From JAKLFA01 sp964450385 (GTDB lineage Bacteria > Omnitrophota > Gorgyraeia > Zapsychrales > JANLHA01), in assembly GCA_964450385.1 (NCBI GenBank), contig CAYVEC010000002.1:1-64000 (forward strand): a stretch of DNA of 64,000 bases. The letters run 5' to 3'. Below are positions 35,096 through 42,547 of the stretch, piece after piece; the stretch's first letter is position 1, and the number at the start of each line of letters is the position of its first letter. The notes beneath the pieces are model-generated. The model was not told the origin of the DNA. It searched no databases and saw only the letters and a list, made by a program, of their open reading frames with translations. Made by a program: the position numbers and the translations under genes.

Positions 35096-35819
35096 GTCTC
35101 CGATGGATGTGCCAGAGCACGGCCCCGACCGCAATGATCCCGAACGCCACATATTGAAAAACGCTCAGCCCTCCCCAGAGGGCCATATGATCCGCGCGAA
35201 AGAATTCAATAATGAACCGTTTCACCCCGGCCAAGACACAATACGCTGCAAAGACACGGCCGACAGGCGGTCGACGCCGCTGATAAATTTTGAGCACAAG
35301 ACAAATCACAACAAGGGCCGCCGCGGCATAAAGCTGTGTCGGATGAAGATGATCATGATGGACCGGAAAATAAACCCCCCACGGGACAGGACGGCCATAA
35401 CAGCATCCGTTCAAAAAACATCCGATCCGCCCGATCCCATGTCCGAGAGCGAGATACGGGGCCGCCATATCAAGGACCTTCCATGCCGGCCAACGCCGAC
35501 GGTAAATGATCCATGCTCCCGTAAGCGCCCCGCCGATAAGACCGCCTTGGAAGGCAAGCCCTCCATGCTGAAGCATGATCATTTCAAGAGGATCTTGAGC
35601 AAAGAAGGACCAATTGAGGATAATATAAAAAACCCTGGCCCCGGCGATCCCGCCGAGAAGGGTCCAAAAGACCAGATCAACAGCCGCCTCACGCTCGATG
35701 CCGAGCCTTCGGGAGGCATCACGACCAAAGAGCCACCCGCAGACGACCGCGGCCACCGCCAACATCACACCGTAGGAATAAATCGTGACCGGACCGATCT
35801 GCCAGAGAACAGGAATCAC
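35082..35819 (-). CDS. lgt: Prolipoprotein diacylglyceryl transferase
   Basis: Inner-membrane enzyme that adds diacylglycerol to the lipobox cysteine. About seven membrane helices, with the signature HGIGRIGCFLNGCCYG near 130-145 and HPTQLYAA. The length (245) is typical. The GTG at 35819 is preferred over the GTG two codons upstream because GGGAGG is 6 bases from it. It sits between lspA and rluD, and several lipoproteins in the window need it. Confidence 0.94.
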   Translation of the reverse strand: MIPVLWQIGPVTIYSYGVMLAVAAVVCGWLFGRDASRRLGIEREAAVDLVFWTLLGGIAGARVFYIILNWSFFAQDPLEMIMLQHGGLAFQGGLIGGALTGAWIIYRRRWPAWKVLDMAAPYLALGHGIGRIGCFLNGCCYGRPVPWGVYFPVHHDHLHPTQLYAAAALVVICLVLKIYQRRRPPVGRVFAAYCVLAGVKRFIIEFFRADHMALWGGLSVFQYVAFGIIAVGAVLWHIHRRHERV

Positions 35820-35871
35820 CGACACCCTCCCTTCGATCTCGACCGGGACGGATGATCCATCGATCCCCGGA

Positions 35872-36354
35872 TCACGATTTCACCGGCCAGAGGCATTTCC
35901 AGGCAATGAGGATCGCGCCGATCGTAATCGCGCTATCGGCGATATTGAAGACCGGCCAGATACGAAAATCAATGAAATCGATCACATACCCATAGATCAC
36001 CCGGTCCACAAGGTTCCCCACGGCGCCGGCCAGGATCAAGGCAAAGCCGACGACGTAGCCAAGACTAAGATCCTCGCCATGCCAGCGGTAATAATAAATG
36101 TTATAGATGAGAAGAATGGTCGCGATGACCGGAATGATAATAAAGACGGTCCCCTGGTCCTTAAAGAGACCGAAGGCGATACCGGTATTATGGACAAGCG
36201 TCATATGAACGACATTCCGAATCACCGGCAATGACTCGCCCACCGTGAGGACGTCGGAAAAAAAATTTTTTGTAAGCCGATCCAAAAAAACAACCACGAG
36301 CGCAACCATGACCGCCACGATCAGATCAAAATAAGACCTCAGGATATGTTTCAT
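35872..36354 (-). CDS. lspA: Lipoprotein signal peptidase (signal peptidase II)
   Basis: Aspartic protease in the inner membrane that cuts lipoprotein signal peptides. Four membrane helices; catalytic-region motifs NTGIAFG, GNLVDR (first Asp) and FNIADS (second Asp). The length (160) is normal. The ATG at 36354 is chosen over an in-frame GTG six codons upstream. It follows the DksA-like gene and precedes lgt, so the two lipoprotein-maturation enzymes are cotranscribed. Confidence 0.95.
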   Translation of the reverse strand: MKHILRSYFDLIVAVMVALVVVFLDRLTKNFFSDVLTVGESLPVIRNVVHMTLVHNTGIAFGLFKDQGTVFIIIPVIATILLIYNIYYYRWHGEDLSLGYVVGFALILAGAVGNLVDRVIYGYVIDFIDFRIWPVFNIADSAITIGAILIAWKCLWPVKS

Positions 36355-36375
36355 ACTCTCGCCTGACGACACGCC

Positions 36376-36768
36376 TTAAAGATTCTTTTTGGCGTCGATC
36401 TCCTCCTGGCACTTCACACAGTTCTGCGCGTAGGGCAAGGCCTTAAGACGCGCCATCGGGATCGGGCCCTTACACCGGATACACTGACCAAACGCGCCGT
36501 CTTCAATACGCTTCAGCGCGTTCTCGATCATCTGAAGCCGCTCGCGGTCATTCGATGCGAGGTTGAGCGAAAATTCGCGGTCATACATTTCTGTCGCGGC
36601 ATCGGCCATGTGCATCCCGTGGCCGACGCTGTTTTCGGAACCCGCGCGATGCTCTGCCGAATTATCAGCATCCATATTCTTGATGTCATGCAGGATATTC
36701 CCCTTTAACTGCATGAGCGTGACCCGAAATTGCTCCACCTTTTTATCATCCCATTTTGTATCCGGCAT
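36376..36768 (-). CDS. DksA/TraR-type C4 zinc-finger protein
   Basis: A 130-residue member of the DksA/TraR family. An N-terminal helical coiled-coil part (about 1-90) is followed by a zinc finger CIRC ... CVKC with the typical CxxC-x17-CxxC spacing near 95-118. It could bind the RNA polymerase secondary channel and tune transcription with ppGpp, though the coiled-coil tip lacks a clear DxxDxA motif. The ATG at 36768 has AGGAG 8 bases upstream. It lies between ileS and lspA, a recurring arrangement. Confidence 0.88.
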   Translation of the reverse strand: MPDTKWDDKKVEQFRVTLMQLKGNILHDIKNMDADNSAEHRAGSENSVGHGMHMADAATEMYDREFSLNLASNDRERLQMIENALKRIEDGAFGQCIRCKGPIPMARLKALPYAQNCVKCQEEIDAKKNL

Positions 36769-36796
36769 CCAATACACTCCTTGTTATCACCACCAA

Positions 36797-39631
36797 TTAA
36801 CACACACCCTTCTTCTCTCCGGCGACAACGGCCTCCGCGCACCGTTGACAGAGCCGTGGATGGCCTGCCGCCGCGCCGAGAGGACGATAATTCCAGCAGC
36901 GGGCACATTTCTCACCATCGGCCCGGGCAATCACCACCCGCGTCTCGGGAAAGGCATCGCCGAGCCCGCGTTCCCCGCCGAGCGACATCCCTTCAACCTC
37001 AACCTGAGAAACGATGAAGACCGCCGGGAGGTCCTCAAGACGCTCTTTCAAATACGCCGCATCCCCGGCACTCGCCGTCTGAATGATCACCTTGGCCTCA
37101 AGAGAACTGCCGATCAGGCCTTGGGCCCGGGCCTCTTCAAGGGCCTTCATCACGAACGGCCGCAACGCCACGAGCAGACGAAAATCATCTTCCACCGCGC
37201 CATGATCCCATGCCTCAGGCATCGCTTCCCACGCCAAAAGATGAACGCTTGGAGCACCGCGCGTCCCGCTGTCTTTCGGCATCGCCTGAAAGATCTCCTC
37301 CGCGGTAAAAACCAGGATCGGCGCAAGAAGACGGACCAAATAATTCACCATATAATAAAGAACGGTCTGTGCCGAGCGTCTTGGGAGCGCTGCGGCCTGT
37401 GAAGTATACAAACGGTCTTTTAAGATGTCAAGATAAAAACTCGACAAATCCTCATTACAGAAGGCATAAATCACCTGATAGACCTGAGAAAAATCATACT
37501 GATTATAGGCGGTCTGGACCGCGGTCACAGCTCGATATAACCGATTCAGGGCCCACTGGTCAAGGGGCAGGAGTTTTTCATAATCCACGATATCGTGATC
37601 CGGCTTAAAATCGGACAAATTTCCCAAAAGATAACGAAAAGTGTTCCGTATTTTACGATAGGCGTCAATATCCCGGGCCACGATCTCTTTCGAAAGCCGG
37701 ATATCTTCACTATAATTACTTGCCGCAACCCAGAGCCGCAGGATGTCAGCGCCGTATTGACCTGTCATTTCATCAGGCCCGATCACGTTCCCAAGCGACT
37801 TGGACATTTTCCGGCCTTCGCCATCCACCACAAATCCATGGGTCAGTACGGATTTAAACGGCGCCTGGCCCGTCATCGCGACAGCCGGGATCAGTGATGA
37901 CTGAAACCACCCCCGGTGTTGATCCGAGCCCTCCAGATAGAGGTCAGCCGGAAGGGATTCTCCGATCATCGGACCGACAACGGCACGGTGGCTCACCCCA
38001 GAATCGAACCAGACATCCAAGATGTCATAGGTTTTCTCAAAATCACGGCACCCTGTCTCAGGGCAGACAAAGCCTTCGGGCAAGATCTCCGCGAGGTCCT
38101 TCGTGAACCAGCTGTCACTCCCCTCCTCACGCGCGATCTCGGCAAAACGCTCAACGACCTCAGGGTACACCCGGTGCTCCCCATCTGAGCCCACGCATTT
38201 CAAGGCCGGGATGGGGACCCCCCAATGGCGCTGACGCGAGAGACACCAATCTGGCCGGCCGATCACCATTCCCGTGATCCGTTCGCGCCCGGATGCCGGG
38301 ATCCACGCCACCTCATCGCGGATCACCTCCTGAAGCCGTTTCCGGAGGCCATGATGATCGATCTTCAGGAACCACTGTTTTGTCGCTCGGAAGATCACGG
38401 GTTTTTTACACCGCCAGCAATGGGGATAGGAATGCGCGATCTTTTCTGAGGCAAAAAGGATCCCCCGCCGCTCTAGGTCTTCGACGATCATAGGATTCGC
38501 CTTAAACACATTGATCCCGGCGAAGGCCGCGGCGGTCTGATCAAAGCAGCCACGGTCATCGACCGGCATTAAGATATCAAGATGATAATCCCGTCCGGCC
38601 TCGTAGTCCTCCTGCCCGTGTCCGGGCGCGGTATGAACGAGCCCGGTGCCGTCCTCGCGCGTCACGTGCTCCGCGGTGATGACACAACAATTCGTCTTGA
38701 CGCCGAAGGGGTGCTCATAGCGCAGTCCTTTGAGTTCGACCCCGCGGAACGTGGCCGCGATCCGGCCGGGCACGATCCCCTTCTTCGCGAGGACCCGCTC
38801 ATGGAGCGTCTTCTCCACGACAAGGATCTCATCGCCGACGTCAACAAAGACATAATCAAACTGCGGATGCACCGCCACCGCCACGTTCGCCAATAGGGTC
38901 CACGGGGTCGTTGTCCAGATCAGTAACGAAACCGGTTTGTCCGCTCCCACCGAAAGCATCTTCCCGCCCGGCTCCAGCCGGAACCGGACATACACCGACG
39001 GTGACGTGTGGTCTTCATACTCGACCTCGGCCTCGGCAAGGGCCGTCTCACAGTCGGCGCACCAGTTCACGGGCTTCAATCCCCGGTAGACATATCCCTC
39101 TTTGACCAGGGAGGCAAAGGATTGGAGGATCCAATACTCGTATTCGGGCGTCAAGGTGAGATATGGATTATCCCACATGGCAAAGACACCGAGACGTCGG
39201 AACTGCTCGCGCTGAACATCAACAAACCGCATGGCGTAGCCATGCGCCTCTTTTCGAAACTCGACGGAAGAGACCTCGGATTTGCGTTTCTTCATCTGCT
39301 TAAACAACTGATGCTCGATCGGCAGGCCGTGACAGTCCCAACCCGGGACATAAACGGCGTGATGCCCCTGCATCGTTTTCATTTTCACAATGATATCTTT
39401 GAGGATCTTATTCAAGGCATGGCCTATGTGAATATTGCCGTTGGCATACGGCGGGCCGTCATGCAGGACAAAGGGAGCCGCGCCTTGCGTCTTCTCGCAG
39501 ATCCGGTCATAGAGCCGCTGACGGTCCCACTCGGCGAGCATCTCGGGCTCTTTCTGGGCCAATCCCGCGCGCATCGAGAACGACGTCTCGGGCAAATTCA
39601 ACGTGTGCTGATATTCATTCTGTGTACTCAT
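36797..39631 (-). CDS. ileS: Isoleucyl-tRNA synthetase
   Basis: Charges tRNA-Ile and edits mischarged valine. The 944-residue enzyme shows NIHIGHALNK (HIGH at 68-71), the editing CP1 domain, GRKMSKSLGN and a C-terminal zinc site made of CARC and CQRC. It is the bacterial type 1 form, usually sensitive to mupirocin, judged by the C-terminal zinc finger. It follows mtnP and precedes the dksA-like, lspA and lgt genes. Confidence 0.97.
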   Translation of the reverse strand: MSTQNEYQHTLNLPETSFSMRAGLAQKEPEMLAEWDRQRLYDRICEKTQGAAPFVLHDGPPYANGNIHIGHALNKILKDIIVKMKTMQGHHAVYVPGWDCHGLPIEHQLFKQMKKRKSEVSSVEFRKEAHGYAMRFVDVQREQFRRLGVFAMWDNPYLTLTPEYEYWILQSFASLVKEGYVYRGLKPVNWCADCETALAEAEVEYEDHTSPSVYVRFRLEPGGKMLSVGADKPVSLLIWTTTPWTLLANVAVAVHPQFDYVFVDVGDEILVVEKTLHERVLAKKGIVPGRIAATFRGVELKGLRYEHPFGVKTNCCVITAEHVTREDGTGLVHTAPGHGQEDYEAGRDYHLDILMPVDDRGCFDQTAAAFAGINVFKANPMIVEDLERRGILFASEKIAHSYPHCWRCKKPVIFRATKQWFLKIDHHGLRKRLQEVIRDEVAWIPASGRERITGMVIGRPDWCLSRQRHWGVPIPALKCVGSDGEHRVYPEVVERFAEIAREEGSDSWFTKDLAEILPEGFVCPETGCRDFEKTYDILDVWFDSGVSHRAVVGPMIGESLPADLYLEGSDQHRGWFQSSLIPAVAMTGQAPFKSVLTHGFVVDGEGRKMSKSLGNVIGPDEMTGQYGADILRLWVAASNYSEDIRLSKEIVARDIDAYRKIRNTFRYLLGNLSDFKPDHDIVDYEKLLPLDQWALNRLYRAVTAVQTAYNQYDFSQVYQVIYAFCNEDLSSFYLDILKDRLYTSQAAALPRRSAQTVLYYMVNYLVRLLAPILVFTAEEIFQAMPKDSGTRGAPSVHLLAWEAMPEAWDHGAVEDDFRLLVALRPFVMKALEEARAQGLIGSSLEAKVIIQTASAGDAAYLKERLEDLPAVFIVSQVEVEGMSLGGERGLGDAFPETRVVIARADGEKCARCWNYRPLGAAAGHPRLCQRCAEAVVAGEKKGVC

Positions 39632-39659
39632 GCCGTGTCTCTACTTTCACGTTAGGCTG

Positions 39660-40517
39660 TCAGGCGACATACCGCCCGATCAAAACAGCCAGTTCCTTTT
39701 TCCGCTGATCCGGGATGCTCGCGGGATGCGTAATAAGGGCGTGCTGCAGCGCCCCGGCCGCGCTGAATTCCGTGAGCGCCCCGACCCGACGGATCGCGGC
39801 AGCCAAGAGCCGCTGCGCCCGCTCCACATTGCTCGTGAGCGTGGCCACGATCATCTCCACCGACACCGTCTCATGAGACTGATGCCAACAATCATAATCC
39901 GTGACCGCCGCGATCGTCGCATATGAGATCTCGGCCTCACGGGCCAATTTCGCCTCTGTCGCGTTCGTCATCCCGATGATATCGATCCCCTGCGACCGAT
40001 ACGACAGAGACTCCGCCCGGGTTGAGAACTGCGGACCCTCGATGCACACATACGTCCCTCCGTCGACCACGTGGATTCCGAGGTCTTCAGAGCAGCGCAC
40101 GAGAACCGACCGGAGCTCAGGCGCGGTCGGATCGGCAAATGACACATGGGCAACGATCCCATCGGTAAAAAAAGTATTCTCCCGCTTATACGTCCGGTCA
40201 ATGAACTGATCCGGGAGGATAAAATCCGATGGATGAAGCCCCTCTTTCAGGCTCCCCACCGCCGAGACCGACAGGATCGCCTCCACGCCCAGCATTTTCA
40301 TCCCAAAAATGTTGGCCCGATAATTGATCTCGCTCGGCGAATACCGATGCCCCTTCCCGTGACGGGGCAGGAACACGGTCTTGATCCCGCCGATCTCGCC
40401 AATCACATAGGGGCCCGACGGGTCGCCAAAGGGGGTCTTAAGCGCAACCTCCTCATGAACCGTCATCCCCTCCATCTGATATAAACCGCTGCCGCCGATC
40501 ACCCCAACGATCGCCAT
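39660..40517 (-). CDS. mtnP: S-methyl-5'-thioadenosine phosphorylase
   Basis: Splits methylthioadenosine with phosphate to adenine and methylthioribose-1-phosphate in methionine salvage. The 285-residue protein has the phosphate loop GGSGLY (8-13), RHGKGHRYSPSEINYRAN, GPQFSTRAES, GMTNATEAKLAREAEI and TDYDCWH, all MTAP features. Asp rather than Asn at the base-binding TDYD site supports adenine over hypoxanthine/guanine specificity. A full AAGGAGGGGG stands before the ATG. Confidence 0.93.
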   Translation of the reverse strand: MAIVGVIGGSGLYQMEGMTVHEEVALKTPFGDPSGPYVIGEIGGIKTVFLPRHGKGHRYSPSEINYRANIFGMKMLGVEAILSVSAVGSLKEGLHPSDFILPDQFIDRTYKRENTFFTDGIVAHVSFADPTAPELRSVLVRCSEDLGIHVVDGGTYVCIEGPQFSTRAESLSYRSQGIDIIGMTNATEAKLAREAEISYATIAAVTDYDCWHQSHETVSVEMIVATLTSNVERAQRLLAAAIRRVGALTEFSAAGALQHALITHPASIPDQRKKELAVLIGRYVA

Positions 40518-40537
40518 CGCCCCCTCCTTCGTGCCCG

Positions 40538-41329
40538 CTATCCCCTGGCCAACTCACGGCTCCGGACCTTGGCCGCCTTGACCGCTTCGGAAATCATCCC
40601 GCCCATGCGCGCCTTCACCAAGACGGCAATGGCGGCCTCGGTCGTGCCACCCTTTGATGTGACCTTAATCCGCAATCCCTCCGGCGCATCATCAGCCGCG
40701 GCCAATTGATGAACACTGCCGAGCACTGTCTCATACACCAGCTTCCGCGCGAGCGGGGCCGAAAGTCCCGCAGCCCGTGCCGCCTTAATCAGACACTCAA
40801 TGAAAAAAAAGACATACGCCGGACCGCTCCCCGACACCGCGGTGACCGCGTCCATCTCGCGCTCAGCCACATCAACGACGCTCCCGACGCCCGCCATCAC
40901 GGTTCTCGCGATCTTCCGATGCGCGGCGGTAACGAAACGGCCGGCGGCGAGGGCGCTCACCCCTTCTCCGATCTGGGCCGGAAGATTCGGCATCACGCGG
41001 ATCACAGGAACTCGCGGCCCTAAGGCACGCTCAATATAGCGGGTCGTCACGCCAGCGGCGATCGAAACAACGAGCACCTTCTTTGTTTTCAAAAGGCAGG
41101 ACTTCAACTGAGACAAAACCTGGTCCATCTGCTGCGGCTTTACCGCGAGCACAATCACCGGACATCGCGCCACCGTCTCGACAAGGTCCGCGACACAAAC
41201 CCGATACCGGCGTCTCAAGCGGGCCGCCTTAGCCCGGTTGACCTCAACAAGCCAGACCTCATGCTCCTTCGCGATCCCTGCGATAATCGATGCCCCCATA
41301 TTGCCGCCGCCAATCATCCCTATCTTCAT
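40538..41329 (-). CDS. proC: Pyrroline-5-carboxylate reductase
   Basis: Final step of proline synthesis. An N-terminal Rossmann fold (IGMIGGGNMGASI, 3-15) is followed by the C-terminal helical dimer domain with the signature around SGSGPAYVFFFIE and TSKGGTTEAA. It is 263 residues long. It is separated from proBA by some 30 kb but completes the pathway in the window. It lies 9 bases after yggS, the widely conserved yggS-proC pairing. Confidence 0.96.
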   Translation of the reverse strand: MKIGMIGGGNMGASIIAGIAKEHEVWLVEVNRAKAARLRRRYRVCVADLVETVARCPVIVLAVKPQQMDQVLSQLKSCLLKTKKVLVVSIAAGVTTRYIERALGPRVPVIRVMPNLPAQIGEGVSALAAGRFVTAAHRKIARTVMAGVGSVVDVAEREMDAVTAVSGSGPAYVFFFIECLIKAARAAGLSAPLARKLVYETVLGSVHQLAAADDAPEGLRIKVTSKGGTTEAAIAVLVKARMGGMISEAVKAAKVRSRELARG

Positions 41330-41338
41330 AACCGCTCC

Positions 41339-42037
41339 TCAGCTCGTTGACGAAAAAATCGCCGACCCGATCCGCACCATGGTCGCCCCGTGTTCGATCG
41401 CCAGGTCATAATCCTGCGTCATCCCCATGGACAAATGATCCATCGCAACGCTCGGATGCCCCGCGTAATCTTTTTTAAGCCGATCAAACATCTGCCTCAT
41501 CCGCTCAAAACACCCCGCAATGACAGTGCGATCCTCCGTAAGCGGCCCAATCGTCATCAGCCCTCTGATCGTCAGACTCGCGAGCCCCGAGACGTCGCGC
41601 ACCAGGGCCTCGAGCCCGTCGGGTGAAACCCCCGACTTCTGATCCTCGCCGGAAATATTCACCTGGATCAAGACCGGCATCGGCCTGGCCTGAAGACGCG
41701 CCTGTTTATCGATCTCCCCTGCGACCCCGATCGAATCAACGGACTGGATCATGTCAAAACAGGCGATCGCCTGCTTAACCTTGTTGGTCTGAAGATGCCC
41801 GATCATATGACGCCGCGCCAAAACCCCGCGCGCCGCGAGGGCATCAAATTTTTCCCGGGCGTCCTGAACCCGGTTCTCCCCGATCTCCCTGATACCGGCC
41901 GCGACCGCCTCAGCCATCTGGTCGATCGTCGCATATTTTGTGACAGCGATCAGGGTCACGTCCTCAGGCGAACGCCCTGCCCGGCGGCACACCTCCGTGA
42001 TTTTGGCCTCGAGCGCGCTGATCCGGTCTTTAATCAT
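41339..42037 (-). CDS. yggS: YggS family pyridoxal phosphate homeostasis protein
   Basis: PLP-binding TIM-barrel protein that buffers pyridoxal phosphate. The 232 residues include the PLP-lysine region IAVTKYA (near 31-37), GENRVQDAREK, the MIGHLQTNK stretch and the C-terminal LSMGMTQDYDLAIEHGATMVRIGSAIF. The ATG at 42037 is chosen; an in-frame TTG at 42073 forms part of the -35 box. No Shine-Dalgarno sequence is present, and the -10 box ends 7 bases before the ATG, which suggests a leaderless mRNA. Confidence 0.93.
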   Translation of the reverse strand: MIKDRISALEAKITEVCRRAGRSPEDVTLIAVTKYATIDQMAEAVAAGIREIGENRVQDAREKFDALAARGVLARRHMIGHLQTNKVKQAIACFDMIQSVDSIGVAGEIDKQARLQARPMPVLIQVNISGEDQKSGVSPDGLEALVRDVSGLASLTIRGLMTIGPLTEDRTVIAGCFERMRQMFDRLKKDYAGHPSVAMDHLSMGMTQDYDLAIEHGATMVRIGSAIFSSTS

Positions 42038-42044
42038 GGCAAAT

Positions 42045-42073
42045 AAAGTATCATAAATAAAATTTAACGTCAA
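42045..42073 (-). promoter_or_regulatory. Promoter of the yggS-to-rluD operon, leaderless start
   Basis: Minus-strand -35 TTGACG (42068-42073), 17-base spacer, -10 TACTTT (42045-42050). The predicted first transcribed base coincides with or adjoins the A of the yggS ATG. Confidence 0.6.
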
Positions 42074-42130
42074 CCTTATATAATATTAGGAATAAAAGTA
42101 TGGATTATATCATAATTTCAAGGAGTTAAC

Positions 42131-42214
42131 ATGGCGTTGACCGCCTTTCAACCCGCGCGCCCGTTTGAGCACCTGGCATGTTCTAAAAGATGCCGAATTG
42201 TAAAAACATCTTAA
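42131..42214 (+). CDS. Possible 27-residue small protein
   Basis: Short plus-strand reading frame with a textbook ribosome-binding site (AAGGAG 5 bases before ATG) in the gap between yggS and the Smr gene. A TATAAT lies 46 bases upstream but has no proper -35. The product has two cysteines and a basic C-terminus, with no membrane helix. It may be chance: its end overlaps the minus-strand terminator stem. Confidence 0.2.
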   Translation: MALTAFQPARPFEHLACSKRCRIVKTS

Positions 42215-42235
42215 CTTGTTTAAAAATAAGATGTT
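42202..42235 (-). terminator. Intrinsic terminator of the GH57-to-Smr operon
   Basis: Nine-base stem AACATCTTA/TAAGATGTT with a 13-base loop, followed by three more U beyond the stem on the minus strand. It lies 34 bases after the Smr gene. Confidence 0.65.
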
Positions 42236-42268
42236 ACGATCTAATATCATGATAGACGCCGTGCTGGT

Positions 42269-42529
42269 CTAGCGCGTGTGACGAAAATAAACAAACAGTC
42301 GGCCGAAATTCTTGCTGTCCTTATCAATGCGGTGATATAAGGTCTTAATATGCCGCTGATCCAAAAAACGGAGAACCCTTTTTTTGAGCTGACCGCTGCC
42401 CTTGCCCGGAATGATCTCGACACAATCAATGCGTTTTTCAAGAGCCTCATGAAGAACCGCCTCGAGGCGCGCGTCGATCTCTCCCTCCCGATCATAAATC
42501 TCGTGAAGATCCAATTTAAGATGCGACAT
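42269..42529 (-). CDS. Small Smr-domain protein
   Basis: An 86-residue protein consisting of a single Smr (small MutS-related) domain. The family motifs LDLHE (near 6-10) and GKGSG (near 43-47) are present. Stand-alone Smr proteins are DNA- or RNA-nicking enzymes or nucleic-acid binders. The ATG at 42529 has GGAGG 4 bases upstream. It is the last gene of the long operon, 18 bases after the TPR-RDD gene and before a hairpin terminator. Confidence 0.8.
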   Translation of the reverse strand: MSHLKLDLHEIYDREGEIDARLEAVLHEALEKRIDCVEIIPGKGSGQLKKRVLRFLDQRHIKTLYHRIDKDSKNFGRLFVYFRHTR

Positions 42530-42547
42530 CACGCCTCCGCGCCTGAC

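Noticed and set aside
35067..35855. 262-codon plus-strand frame opposite lgt
   Set aside because: Lgt signature motifs are on the minus strand; the plus frame is extremely charged and lacks signals.
42079..42084. Plus-strand TATAAT as a promoter for the small frame
   Set aside because: No -35 box or TGn extension at a useful distance; the region is simply A/T-rich around the yggS promoter.
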